Counted from the stretch's first letter, positions 9,619 through 18,953 are shown. The stretch: 33,744 bases of DNA from Prevotella sp. (GCA_017615355.1 JAGAAJ010000047.1:1-33744); one strand, 5' to 3'. Notes: generated by a model not told the origin, from the letters alone. A program made the numbers and translations.

Positions 9619-11418
9619 ATGAAAAGAACAATCATAAAGAAGTTTACCAATAGGATAACGGTTATTGGTTATTGTTTATTGGTTATCGGCCTCAGTTCCT
9701 GCGTCGACACCATCATCCTGCCCAACGACAAGACGGTGGAGGAAGACTTCTGGAAGACGAAGAGTGACGTGAAACTGATGGTGAACGGAGCCTACAGCTC
9801 GATGCTGAGCGAGAATGTCATCGCACGACTCATCGTATGGGGCAGCCTTCGCTCAGAGGAACTTATCCCGGCATCGACGCTCTCAGGCACTATCCCGGAG
9901 GACCTGACAGAGATTTCGCTGGCCAACACCCAGGAAGACAACACCTTTGCTGACTGGAGTGCCTTCTACAACACCATCAACGACTGCAACCTCGTGCTCA
10001 GCGATGCAGCAAAGGTAATGGAGGAAGATCCGTCGTACACCGAGGGCGACTACCTCTCTGACTGCTCGCAGATGCTGGCCCTGCGCTCGCTATGCTACTT
10101 CTATCTGGTGCGCAACTTCCGCGATGTGCCTTATATCGACCAGGCCTTCAAGAACAGCAGCCAGGACCGCAACATTCCTCAGATGACGCCCGACTCCGTG
10201 CTGCAGCATTGCATCAGCGACCTTGAGACGGCTCGCAAGAACGCCATCTCACCCCTGGCCTTCAACAACTGGAAGCGTGTGGGCTATATGACGAGCGATG
10301 CCATCGATGCCCTGCTGGCCGACATCTACCTGTGGCGAGGCAGCATCCATCACGACATGGCCGACTATCAGAAGGCTGTGGACTATTGCGACAAGGTCAT
10401 CGAATCGAAGAAAGAACAACACACATTGGCAGGCAATGACAATAGCACCCAGACCTATCCTCTGGAAGAAGGCCGACGTACCTTCCTCTCGCTCTACCAG
10501 CTGAAGAACGCCGAGGAGAGCATCTTCGAGCTACAGTTCAGCTCAGGCGTAAACACCAACGGCGGTGTGGGGCACTACCTGTGCAGCAACAACGGACGTG
10601 TCGACGGTGTGCCTTATCTCTATGCCTCCAGCATCTTCGGTTTCCGCGAAAATGTTTATACCACCGGCACTTACAGCAACGACTGGCGAGGCCTGCACAA
10701 CACCTATTCCACATTGGTCAACGTGGGTGAGCTCACAGGTCTCAACGTACGCAAATACGTCACCGCCAGCACCACCGTCTACAACTCAGTACCACAGCAG
10801 ATGCCCGCAGAGCAGCGCTCCTACACCGAGGCTTCTGACAAGAACTTCATCATCTATCGTCTCTCTGACGTGATGTTGATGAAGGCTGAAGCCCTTACCG
10901 CTATGGCAGCCCATACATTTGCCCAAAATCAGGCACAGGCTGCTGATGGAGAGGCTGTTCAGGAAGATATCGAGACACTGCAGCAGGCCTTCGAACTGGT
11001 GGAAGCTGTGAATACCCGCTCCCGTGAGACCACCATCGATGTCATCAAGTGGAACACCTACAACACTTCAGAGAAGATGGAGGAGCTTATCCTGGCCGAA
11101 CGTCTGCGCGAGCTGGCCTTTGAGGGCAAGCGCTGGTACGACCTGCTACGCTATCACTATCGTCATACCGACGGCACAGACTATTCCACCACTTTGGCTG
11201 CCCAGAAGGACCTGGGACGCCAGTTCACACCGGTCTATCAGCCTATGCTCAGCCTGATGGCCCGTAAATTGGGAAGCAAGTCGGGTGCCGTATCAGCAAA
11301 GATGAACGATGAGACCAAGCTCTATATGCCCATCCCGCTCTCAGACCTGAGCATCTGCCCCGTGCTGAGACAGAACCCCGGCTATAACAGCACTGAGGAC
11401 TACAATAAGAACTACTAA
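9619..11418 (+). CDS. SusD/RagB-family surface lipoprotein (first of operon)
   Basis: The lipoprotein signal peptide ends VIGLSSC (Cys28). The SusD pattern follows: a helical TPR-like body, MLALRSLCYFYLVRNFRDVP (the family's ALRAxxYxxLxRxFGDVP motif), SDAIDALLADIYLWRG, and the C-terminal segment ELILAERLRELAFEGKRWYD followed by LLRY. SusD proteins cap the paired SusC barrel and capture substrate. Length is 599 aa, typical for the family. Unusually, the hydrophobic core of the signal peptide (TVIGYCLLVIG) is written in a TTATTGG simple repeat shared with two other genes of this operon. The ATG at 9619 sits in the usual A-rich context and gives a normal-length signal peptide. Confidence 0.94.
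   Translation: MKRTIIKKFTNRITVIGYCLLVIGLSSCVDTIILPNDKTVEEDFWKTKSDVKLMVNGAYSSMLSENVIARLIVWGSLRSEELIPASTLSGTIPEDLTEISLANTQEDNTFADWSAFYNTINDCNLVLSDAAKVMEEDPSYTEGDYLSDCSQMLALRSLCYFYLVRNFRDVPYIDQAFKNSSQDRNIPQMTPDSVLQHCISDLETARKNAISPLAFNNWKRVGYMTSDAIDALLADIYLWRGSIHHDMADYQKAVDYCDKVIESKKEQHTLAGNDNSTQTYPLEEGRRTFLSLYQLKNAEESIFELQFSSGVNTNGGVGHYLCSNNGRVDGVPYLYASSIFGFRENVYTTGTYSNDWRGLHNTYSTLVNVGELTGLNVRKYVTASTTVYNSVPQQMPAEQRSYTEASDKNFIIYRLSDVMLMKAEALTAMAAHTFAQNQAQAADGEAVQEDIETLQQAFELVEAVNTRSRETTIDVIKWNTYNTSEKMEELILAERLRELAFEGKRWYDLLRYHYRHTDGTDYSTTLAAQKDLGRQFTPVYQPMLSLMARKLGSKSGAVSAKMNDETKLYMPIPLSDLSICPVLRQNPGYNSTEDYNKNY
9656..9686 (+). repeat. TTATTGG-type short repeat inside signal-peptide code, copy 1
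   Basis: A 31-bp stretch starting TAACGGTTATTGGTTATTG is identical to 13657-13687, and its first 19 bp recur at 15526-15544. The units read as Val-Ile-Gly-Tyr-Cys-Leu-Leu-Val-Ile-Gly and form the hydrophobic core of the SusD signal peptide. Such TTATTGG runs look like intergenic simple repeats rather than normal coding sequence. Confidence 0.85.
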
Positions 11419-11439
11419 AGACGAAGGAGGAACAACGAT

Positions 11440-13575
11440 ATGAACAATAGTTTCATCAATACAATCAGGAAAGGACTGCTCATCACCGGCACGGTGGCCT
11501 TGACCTTCACGGCCTGCAACCCTGAGCCCGACGAGTCTGACCTCTATACCTTTACAGGACGGACCATCGAGTCATTTATCGAGGAAGACAGTACGCTGAC
11601 ATCGTTCAACTACATTCTCAAGCGTGTGGGCTACGACAAGATGATGTCAGCCTATGGCTCTTATACCTGCTTTGCACCTACCAACGACGGTGTGGCATTC
11701 TACATCGACAGCCTCTACAACGACGTCGATGCCGTCATTCCCCACAACGGCATGCGTCAGCCGGAGGGTGTCAGCGCCAGCTATGAGAGTCAGACTGCTG
11801 AGGAGCGTTTGGCGTGGCTTTCCGACAGTCTATGTCTGACCATTGCCCGCTATCACATCACCTCCTCCTATAAGAATATTGTGTCGCTGACAGGCAGCGG
11901 CGAGGTGAACACGATGCTGGGCTATGAGTTCGGATTCACACCGCAGGGTGACAAGACCCTCCTTGGCGGCAAGGCCCTCATCATCAACTCCGACAACGAG
12001 ACCATCAACGGCCTGGTGCACGTCATCGACAACGTGATACCTCGTTTCACCCGTTTCATCGGCGACATCTTCGACCGCAACAAGGACACTTACTCCATCT
12101 TCGGCGAGGCACTGAAGCTCACGGGGCTGGACGACTCGCTGCTCAACTACACCAGAGGAACTTTCACATTCAATCAGCTGACACGTGAAAAAATCTCACT
12201 GGGCATCTATCCCTCAAAGAACGTGGGAGGATCGGGGCAGATGGAATGTAAGGTGGGCTACACCGTTTTTGCCGAGAGCGACGAGGTAATGCGCAAGAAC
12301 AACATCAACAGCGTCAGCGATCTCATTGCCTACGCCAACAAGGTCTATGCCGATGCCCCGCAGTGGTATGACTACATGCGCGAAAACGGTCTCACCGTCA
12401 GCACAGGCGACGATTATACCAACACCTTCAATGCCCTCCACATGTTCATGGCCTACCACATCGTCAAAGCCAACATGTCGGTCAACTGGCTGGTCTATGA
12501 CAAGGGTGCCGACGCCTACTGGAACTTCGCCCCTGACGCCGACCCCTATGACTACTATGACACGATGCTTCCCCACACCATGATGAAAATCTGGGAGCCG
12601 CACGACGTTGGCGGCGGCAAGTCGCTGTTCATCAACCGTTATCAAACCTACAATACGCTGACTGACCAATTGGCTTCGCCTGGCAACAACCATGAACTGG
12701 TGCGTCCAGGTGTGGGTATCAACCGCTCTGCCTCGCTGCAGGCCTTTAATGGATACATCCACTCCATCAACGGCATGCTCGTCTACGACCAGCTGGTGCC
12801 GAAGGGAGTACTTCACGAGCGTATGCGCGTCAACTGCACCTCGCTCTTCCCTGAGCTCATCACCAACCGTATCAGATCCATCAATTCCAGCGACAACCTC
12901 TTCAGCGGCTATGAGGGCGGACGCTACGGCATACCTGTGAACTATTTCGAGAATATGGTCTACTATGTGACCGAGCCATCTAAGTCCATCTGCTTAAACT
13001 ACTGTACTCACGGAGCCATGCGTTGCTGGGAGTCAGATCAGATGCAGGTGTGGGGCGCCTACGACATCGCCTTCAAGTTGCCGTCGGTTCCTAGCGATGT
13101 CTATGAGCTCCGTGTGGTGTATGCGCCTATGAGTTACGGCTCGTTCATGCAGTATTACATCGGCACGTCGTCGAGTGTGGCTACGATGATGCCCATCGGC
13201 CTACCCTTCGATGCCACCATCCCCGTTACCGACCCGCGTGTAGGTATCACCAATCCTGCCGAGGAAGCCGACCAGGGTGTGGCTACCGACATCGCCCTTC
13301 ACAACCACGGCTATATGCGCGGTCCCTATAGCTATTGCGGCCATCCAGAGTCGACGGGCTGGACCACCTCCAACAACGGACGCTTTGAGTTCGGTGCCAG
13401 CATGACCATACGCTACGTGCTGGGCACTGTGGAACTGAAGCAGGGCACTGAGAACTGGCTACGCATCAAATCGCTCAACACCAACCTGAGAGACAAACCC
13501 GTAGGTATTGACTATGTGGAGCTGGTACCCACCAGCGTGCTTGACAACCAGCAATACACCGAAGACTGGTACTAA
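11440..13575 (+). CDS. FAS1-domain lipoprotein with C-terminal beta domain
   Basis: A signal peptide with lipobox FTAC (Cys26) is followed by two FAS1 units. The first carries YTCFAPTNDGVAFYI near residue 75 and NGLVHVIDNVIP near 190. The second carries YTVFAESDEVM near 272, ALHMFMAYHIV, and NGYIHSINGMLVYDQLVP near 440. From about residue 457 to the end (711) lies a beta-rich, FAS1-free region with YELRVVYAPMSYGSFMQYYI and a final strand GIDYVELVP, which looks like a jelly-roll or carbohydrate-binding sandwich. Bacteroidales proteins of this FAS1-plus-beta layout are known, but I cannot name the exact family. It starts 21 bp after SusD and is probably the SusE/F-like accessory surface lipoprotein of the first SusCD pair. 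I infer ligand binding; there is no catalytic motif. Confidence 0.85.
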   Translation: MNNSFINTIRKGLLITGTVALTFTACNPEPDESDLYTFTGRTIESFIEEDSTLTSFNYILKRVGYDKMMSAYGSYTCFAPTNDGVAFYIDSLYNDVDAVIPHNGMRQPEGVSASYESQTAEERLAWLSDSLCLTIARYHITSSYKNIVSLTGSGEVNTMLGYEFGFTPQGDKTLLGGKALIINSDNETINGLVHVIDNVIPRFTRFIGDIFDRNKDTYSIFGEALKLTGLDDSLLNYTRGTFTFNQLTREKISLGIYPSKNVGGSGQMECKVGYTVFAESDEVMRKNNINSVSDLIAYANKVYADAPQWYDYMRENGLTVSTGDDYTNTFNALHMFMAYHIVKANMSVNWLVYDKGADAYWNFAPDADPYDYYDTMLPHTMMKIWEPHDVGGGKSLFINRYQTYNTLTDQLASPGNNHELVRPGVGINRSASLQAFNGYIHSINGMLVYDQLVPKGVLHERMRVNCTSLFPELITNRIRSINSSDNLFSGYEGGRYGIPVNYFENMVYYVTEPSKSICLNYCTHGAMRCWESDQMQVWGAYDIAFKLPSVPSDVYELRVVYAPMSYGSFMQYYIGTSSSVATMMPIGLPFDATIPVTDPRVGITNPAEEADQGVATDIALHNHGYMRGPYSYCGHPESTGWTTSNNGRFEFGASMTIRYVLGTVELKQGTENWLRIKSLNTNLRDKPVGIDYVELVPTSVLDNQQYTEDWY

Positions 13576-13592
13576 GCCAATAAACGATAATC

Positions 13593-15470
13593 ATGAAACA
13601 CCAAACATTGTACATAATGGAAAAACTGTCAATAATAAGTAGAATGGCCAGTAGACTAACGGTTATTGGTTATTGTTTATTGGTTATTGGAATGACTTCC
13701 TGTTCCGACTTCGACGACTACAACAAGGCAGAGGTCGACGCCGTTGCCTCTGCCAACCAGACCTTGTGGCAGAACATCAGCCAGGAGCCGCGCCTCTCAG
13801 ACTTCAAGGCACTGTTGCAGCGTGCAGGCTTCGGAGGACGTCTCGACACCACACAATATTATACAGTGTGGGCACCGCTCAATGGCACCTTCGATCCCGC
13901 TGTCTATCAGGGTATGACGAATCAGGCATTGCTGAAGCAGTTTGTCGAGAACCACATCGCACGTTACAGCCACAACGCCACTGGCCAGATGGACGAGCGA
14001 GTGATGATGCTCAATGAAAAGACCTACAGCTTTAGCGGCAACAAGAGCTATACTTTCGACGGACGTCCCGTGAGTACACCAAATGTACCCAGCAACAATG
14101 GTGTGTTGCACTATCTCGATGGTGCTGCGCTCTATTACCCCAGCCTCTACGAGTTCATCAACGACACCGATCTGTCAGGCGCCTATGGTATCGACTCGCT
14201 CCGCAATTTCTACAAGCGATATGAGATGACCTACCTCGATGAGAAGGCTTCTGTGCTGGGACCCATCGTCAACGGTATGCAGACCTACGTCGACTCCGTA
14301 ATGATTACCACCAATTCACTCTGGTCCAGCCTCAATGCCAAAATCAACGTGGAGGACAGCAGCTACACCTATCTGATGCCTACCAACGAGGCCTGGCTGA
14401 AGCAGTACGAGAAGATTGAATCGTGCTTCAACTACGCACCTGTCACTACGGCACAGCTTTTTGTCACCAGCGGAGGCAGTACGAAGATTGACGACAAGGT
14501 TAATGCTGTCATCAATCTCACCGCTCCGAAGGATGAGAAATACTGGCGCGACTCGCTCACCAACCATGCTATGACGACGACTCTTGTCTATAGCAATAAC
14601 GACATCTACAACCGTTGGCTAAACGGCAATCCAACAGCCTACGGCAGTGACACCCTGCGTTCCACATCTTTCATCAAGCTGTCCAACCCGCAGGACATCC
14701 TTGCAGCAACGACGGCCACAGTACCTATGAGCAACGGCACGGCACATATCATCGACTCCTTCGCCATGCTTCCCTGGGAGACATACATGCCAGAGCGCAG
14801 ATACTCTGCTACCAATAGCAGGAATCAGGCAAACATCACTTCTGGCGGCAGCTACACCCGTGTGGAAGTAATCAACCCCTCACCCGACAAGGTTCAGCTT
14901 GAGGACGGTGCTACGTCCTTCACCTATGCCTGGATGGAGCCCACCGGCGGTAGCCAATACGTAAAACCTGAGCTGACGCTCTATCTGCGCAACGTGCTCA
15001 GCACCACCTATGACCTCTACTGCGTCTTCGTTCCTGAGAACGTTGACCCGCAGAAGGCCGACGTCGTGACCAACCCCAACCTTGTAGTCTTCACTCTCAG
15101 CTATTGCGACGCTGAAGGCAAATTGCAGGAGAAGACATTCCTCAACGAGGACTCCGTTCACATGGCCTACATCATGGATACGTTCAACCTGAAGGACACA
15201 CAGACCAACCGCAACACCATCCGTGCCTTCGAAAATGACACTTCACGTGTTGATACCCTCTACATCGGTGAATTCACATTCCCTGTGTGCTACTATGGCC
15301 TGGACAGCGAGGAAAGCGATGCCTATTGTCCTAACATCAAGATTAGCACGCCCTTCTCGCCCTTCACCGCTGCGCTGCGCAACGCCTTTAGCCGCGATCT
15401 GCGCATTGCCGCTATCATTCTGAAGCCAAAAGAACTCGTGGATTATGAAAACAATAACAATAAACGTTAA
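13593..15470 (+). CDS. FAS1-domain lipoprotein, shorter and more divergent
   Basis: The lipobox IGMTSC (Cys37 from this start) shows an exported lipoprotein. Two weak FAS1 units are visible. The first has LSDFKALLQRAGFGGRL and YTVWAPLNGTFDP near residue 90, plus NGVLHYLDGAALYYP near 168. The second has YTYLMPTNEAW near 258, DSLTNHAMTTTLVYSN and NGTAHIIDSFAMLPW near 383. The C-terminal 220 residues are beta-rich (LTLYLRNVLSTTYDLYCVFV) and parallel the C-terminal domain of the preceding gene. ATGs at 13617 and 13644 would give shorter, more typical lipoprotein leaders, so the start is uncertain. The gene starts 17 bp after its neighbour and ends 18 bp before the second SusC. The signal-peptide core is encoded by the TTATTGG repeat. 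Confidence 0.8.
   Translation: MKHQTLYIMEKLSIISRMASRLTVIGYCLLVIGMTSCSDFDDYNKAEVDAVASANQTLWQNISQEPRLSDFKALLQRAGFGGRLDTTQYYTVWAPLNGTFDPAVYQGMTNQALLKQFVENHIARYSHNATGQMDERVMMLNEKTYSFSGNKSYTFDGRPVSTPNVPSNNGVLHYLDGAALYYPSLYEFINDTDLSGAYGIDSLRNFYKRYEMTYLDEKASVLGPIVNGMQTYVDSVMITTNSLWSSLNAKINVEDSSYTYLMPTNEAWLKQYEKIESCFNYAPVTTAQLFVTSGGSTKIDDKVNAVINLTAPKDEKYWRDSLTNHAMTTTLVYSNNDIYNRWLNGNPTAYGSDTLRSTSFIKLSNPQDILAATTATVPMSNGTAHIIDSFAMLPWETYMPERRYSATNSRNQANITSGGSYTRVEVINPSPDKVQLEDGATSFTYAWMEPTGGSQYVKPELTLYLRNVLSTTYDLYCVFVPENVDPQKADVVTNPNLVVFTLSYCDAEGKLQEKTFLNEDSVHMAYIMDTFNLKDTQTNRNTIRAFENDTSRVDTLYIGEFTFPVCYYGLDSEESDAYCPNIKISTPFSPFTAALRNAFSRDLRIAAIILKPKELVDYENNNNKR
13657..13687 (+). repeat. TTATTGG-type short repeat inside signal-peptide code, copy 2
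   Basis: These 31 bp are identical to 9656-9686 although the flanking protein sequences are unrelated in detail. The stretch encodes TVIGYCLLVIG, the hydrophobic core of the FAS1 lipoprotein signal peptide. Confidence 0.85.
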
Positions 15471-15488
15471 ACAATAAACTTTGCAGAA

Positions 15489-18400
15489 ATGAAAAGAACC
15501 ATCATCATAAAGTTTACCAATAAAATAACGGTTATTGGTTATTGGTTAATGGTGACAGTCCTCAGTCTCTCGTCTGCTGCTGTCTATGCTCAGACGGAAG
15601 GGGGCGAGGAAGAAGTAGTTGTGGCAATGCAGCAGCCTAAGCGTACCGACGTGAAACAGACTGCCTACCCCACTATGCAGCTGCAAGGACAGGTTATCGA
15701 CCTCGCCACCGGCGCACCACTTGCCGGCGTGCAACTGCGTGCCTTGGGCTACGACCGCTATGTGGCCATGAGTGAAGAGGATGGCACCTTCACCATCATC
15801 GTTCCTGAGTTTACCACGGCACTCTATGCCTATTCGCCAGCCTACGCTTCACAGCAGGTGCCTGTGGGCCCGGCATCCGAGCCAATCCTCATCAAGATGC
15901 TCAGCGACCAGTTCAGCCCAATGTATGGCACAGGTACTGAGTACACGGCAGCCCGCACGGCACAGATTGACCAGATGGGTGTCACCGTCGATGCAGAGAT
16001 TGCCAACAAGCTAGGTGGCGATGTGCATGCCATCCTGCGCTCCGCTGCCGTTGACGGCGGTGCCTCGATGTTCATCCGCGGCCTGAGCAGCATTACTAGT
16101 GATGCGCAACCCCTTATCGTCGTCGACGGCATCGAGATGGATATGCAACGCAACCGTTCATCGCTGCACGACGGTCAGTTCAACAACATCCTAACCAACA
16201 TTGCTCCTGATGACATCGAGAAGGTTACCATACTCAAGAACGCTACGGCCCTCTATGGTGCACGTGGTGCCAACGGTGTGGTGCTGATTGAGACGAAGCG
16301 CGGCCATTCAATGGCTACCCGCATCGACGCTAACATCTCTGCCGGCATACAGCTGATTCCCCAGCTGCCCACGATGATGAACGCCACGCAGTATCGTACT
16401 TATGCCTCTGAACTCTTCGGCACCATCCCCGACATCAACGACTACCGCAACTTCTACATTCTCAACGACGACCCCAATGGCTATTACTACCGCACCTACC
16501 ACAACGACACCGACTGGAAGGACTATGTCTATCGCGATGCCCTCACTCAAAATTACAGCATCAACGTACAGGGTGGCGACGACGTGGGTATGTACAACCT
16601 CTCCGTGGGTTATGTCGATGCCAAGAACACTATGAAGGAGAGCGGTTTCGACCGTATGAACGTCCGTTTCAACACCGACATCAAGATTCTCTGGAACCTG
16701 CAGACAAAGTTTGACATTGCCATTTCACGTACCAATGCCAACGTCTATGACGATGGTTTCCAGGCTGACTTCAACGAAAACACGATTACGTCACCCACGG
16801 CACTGGCACTTGTCAAGTCGCCGTTGGTGGCACCCTATCAGTACAATAATATCATCGGCCGCTTCACCAGTCTGCTAAGCGACTACGACAACCTGCTGGC
16901 CAGCAGCGAGTCGCCGCGCACGAAGCTGAACAACCTGTCGCTTGCCAATCCCGTCGCCATCCTGAACAACGGCACTGGCGACAACAAGAACAAAGCTGAG
17001 AACACCTATTTCATGGTGCACATCATGCCTGAGTGGAAGTTCGCCGACGATTGGAAACTCACCGCCGACCTCAGCTACCTGCTCAACCGCAATGCACAGC
17101 GCTACCACCGTCCCTTCACGGGCGTTCCCCCCTTTGAGGCCGAGTCACGCGGCACCGTCACCTCGATGGTGGCCTCGATGTTTGCCAAGGAGCAGAACTT
17201 TGCTGCACGCCTGCAGGCCGACTGGCACAAACAGCTGGGGCGCCACACCGTCGATGCTTTTGCAGGAGCCCGCTACAACTATTTCTCATTCGACAACAGC
17301 GACCTCTCCACCGAATATCGTGGCACGACCGATGACAAGAACCCCGTGCTGAGCGCCTCTGGTATTCCCGGTATCGATGGCGCCAACGACGTGTGGAAGA
17401 CCATCCAATGGTACGGCAATGTGGACTACAACTACATGAACCGCTACTTCGCCACCCTCTCGCTCATGGCAGAGGCCAACAGCCGTTTTGGCGAGAATGC
17501 CGATGGTCTGGGACTCTTCGGCGTGAAGTGGGCCCTCTTCCCCAGCCTGCAACTAGGCTGGGTGATGACCAACGAGCAATGGTTCCCCAGAAACTGGGGC
17601 ATCAACTACCTGCGGTTAAACGCTGGCTATGACATCAGCGGCAACGACAACATTTCCAACTATGCCGCTCGCACCAGCTTCTCGTCTGTGAAGTTCATCA
17701 ACAATGCGATGGGCCTGCAGCTCACCAATATCGGTAATGACAAGATTCAATGGGAGACGACCGGCAAACTCAACCTCGGCCTGAAGGCCTGGTTGCTGAA
17801 CAACCGCCTGGGCGTCAGCTTCGACTATTTCATCCACCACACCGACAACCTGTTGCTGCTGAAGTCGTTCAGCAACCCCATTGGCGGCATCAACAGCTAC
17901 TGGAGCAACGGCGGCTCGCTTAAGAACGAGGGATTCGAGGCGATGGTCAGCTTCAAGCCCGTTGTTGCACGCAATTGGCAAGTGGAGCTGGGAGCCTCCG
18001 TCGGCCATTATGCCAACAAGGTGACCAAGTTGCCTGACGGTGACTACACCACCTCTGCCTATGGCGACAATAACATCCTCACCGCTGTCGGACTGCCTGT
18101 TGCCTCCTTCTATGGCTACAAGTCCGAGGGTGTCTTTGCCAATGATGCCGAGGCCTCCAATGCTGGCAAGAATGGTTATCTCTATATGCAGGATACAGCT
18201 GGCAACATGACCGCGTTCAAGGCTGGCGACATACATTTCACCGACCTGAACAACGACGGCATCATCGACGAAGCAGACAAGACCGTCATCGGCAATCCCA
18301 ACCCCGATATCTACGGAAATATCTTCGCCAATGCCAGCTACAAGCGTCTGACGCTGAACATCGGCTTCAACTACTCACTAGGCAACGATGTCTTCAACTA

Positions 18401-18797
18401 CCAGCGCTCTGTGCTCAATAGCGGCTCCACATTCTACAACCAGCAGGTGGCATCTGCAGCCCGTTGGCACTACGAAGGCCAGCAAGCCGAGCTGCCGCGT
18501 GCCGTCTATGGCGACCCCATGGGCAACAACCGTTTCAGCGACCGCTGGATAGAGAACGGAAGCTACCTGCGTCTGAAGAGCGTCAACCTCAGCTACCGCG
18601 TACCCGTGCCTGCCACATGGAACTGGCTACAGGGACTCACCATCTGGGCCGAGGCTCGCAACCTCGTCACCTTCACCCGCTATCTGGGCAGCGATCCTGA
18701 ATTCTCCATCAGCAACAGCGTCTACTATCAAGGCATTGACTGCGGTACCCTCGCTCAGGGCCGTTCCTTCCTGGGTGGTGTAAAGATTAACCTCTAA
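15489..18797 (+). CDS. SusC-family TonB-dependent transporter (second of operon), divergent N-terminus
   Basis: A type I signal peptide ends AAVYA-Q (about residue 35). The plug carries MFIRGLSSITSDAQPLIVVD and VTILKNATALYGARGANGVV, both SusC hallmarks. The barrel runs to the C-terminus (SFLGGVKINL). Length is 1102 aa. A TonB-box-like string, EEEVVVAMQQPKRTDVKQTA (about 39-58), stands before the regulatory-type beta domain (LQGQVIDLATGAPLAGVQLR, about 64-140). In the usual SusC order the beta domain comes first, as in the other two SusC proteins here. Between the beta domain and the plug, where DEVVVVGYG is expected, only MLSDQFSPMYGTGTEYTAAR is found. The leader is nearly the same DNA as that of the first SusD. 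A SusD gene follows. Substrate unknown. Confidence 0.92.
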   Translation: MKRTIIIKFTNKITVIGYWLMVTVLSLSSAAVYAQTEGGEEEVVVAMQQPKRTDVKQTAYPTMQLQGQVIDLATGAPLAGVQLRALGYDRYVAMSEEDGTFTIIVPEFTTALYAYSPAYASQQVPVGPASEPILIKMLSDQFSPMYGTGTEYTAARTAQIDQMGVTVDAEIANKLGGDVHAILRSAAVDGGASMFIRGLSSITSDAQPLIVVDGIEMDMQRNRSSLHDGQFNNILTNIAPDDIEKVTILKNATALYGARGANGVVLIETKRGHSMATRIDANISAGIQLIPQLPTMMNATQYRTYASELFGTIPDINDYRNFYILNDDPNGYYYRTYHNDTDWKDYVYRDALTQNYSINVQGGDDVGMYNLSVGYVDAKNTMKESGFDRMNVRFNTDIKILWNLQTKFDIAISRTNANVYDDGFQADFNENTITSPTALALVKSPLVAPYQYNNIIGRFTSLLSDYDNLLASSESPRTKLNNLSLANPVAILNNGTGDNKNKAENTYFMVHIMPEWKFADDWKLTADLSYLLNRNAQRYHRPFTGVPPFEAESRGTVTSMVASMFAKEQNFAARLQADWHKQLGRHTVDAFAGARYNYFSFDNSDLSTEYRGTTDDKNPVLSASGIPGIDGANDVWKTIQWYGNVDYNYMNRYFATLSLMAEANSRFGENADGLGLFGVKWALFPSLQLGWVMTNEQWFPRNWGINYLRLNAGYDISGNDNISNYAARTSFSSVKFINNAMGLQLTNIGNDKIQWETTGKLNLGLKAWLLNNRLGVSFDYFIHHTDNLLLLKSFSNPIGGINSYWSNGGSLKNEGFEAMVSFKPVVARNWQVELGASVGHYANKVTKLPDGDYTTSAYGDNNILTAVGLPVASFYGYKSEGVFANDAEASNAGKNGYLYMQDTAGNMTAFKAGDIHFTDLNNDGIIDEADKTVIGNPNPDIYGNIFANASYKRLTLNIGFNYSLGNDVFNYQRSVLNSGSTFYNQQVASAARWHYEGQQAELPRAVYGDPMGNNRFSDRWIENGSYLRLKSVNLSYRVPVPATWNWLQGLTIWAEARNLVTFTRYLGSDPEFSISNSVYYQGIDCGTLAQGRSFLGGVKINL
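15526..15544 (+). repeat. TTATTGG-type short repeat inside signal-peptide code, copy 3 (partial)
   Basis: TAACGGTTATTGGTTATTG matches the first 19 bp of the copies at 9656 and 13657, then diverges (GTTAATGG). It encodes TVIGYW in the SusC signal peptide. Confidence 0.8.
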
Positions 18798-18809
18798 AAT
18801 AAAGAGTGA

Positions 18810-18953
18810 AGAATGAAGAATGAAGAATTTGCTACCGCACAAGGTGGTTATAACAATAATTCAATTATGAGAACATCAATAATCAATAAGGGGAAACGAA
18901 GTCTGAGTATGACGATGAAGTTGCTGGGCGCAGCATTCTTCATTCTTCATTCT
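18810..18953 (+). repeat. 19-bp perfect inverted repeat (AGAATGAAGAATGAAGAAT) around the SusD start
   Basis: AGAATGAAGAATGAAGAAT at 18810-18828 is the exact reverse complement of 18935-18953, with a 106-bp spacer. The second arm encodes FILHS of the lipoprotein signal peptide. The spacer contains the likely ATG (18867) and an alternative (18909). In RNA the arms could form a long-range stem enclosing the translation start. Both arms are built of the GAATGAA/TTCATTC unit. Confidence 0.85.

Noticed and set aside
9656-15544. CRISPR-like array from repeated TTATTGG segments
   Set aside because: Copies are kilobases apart, inside coding sequence, without regular spacers or cas genes.
18627-18842. 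Minus-strand ORF reading FFILHSSLFIL
   Set aside because: It is only the reverse reading of the GAATGAA repeat and the SusC 3' end.
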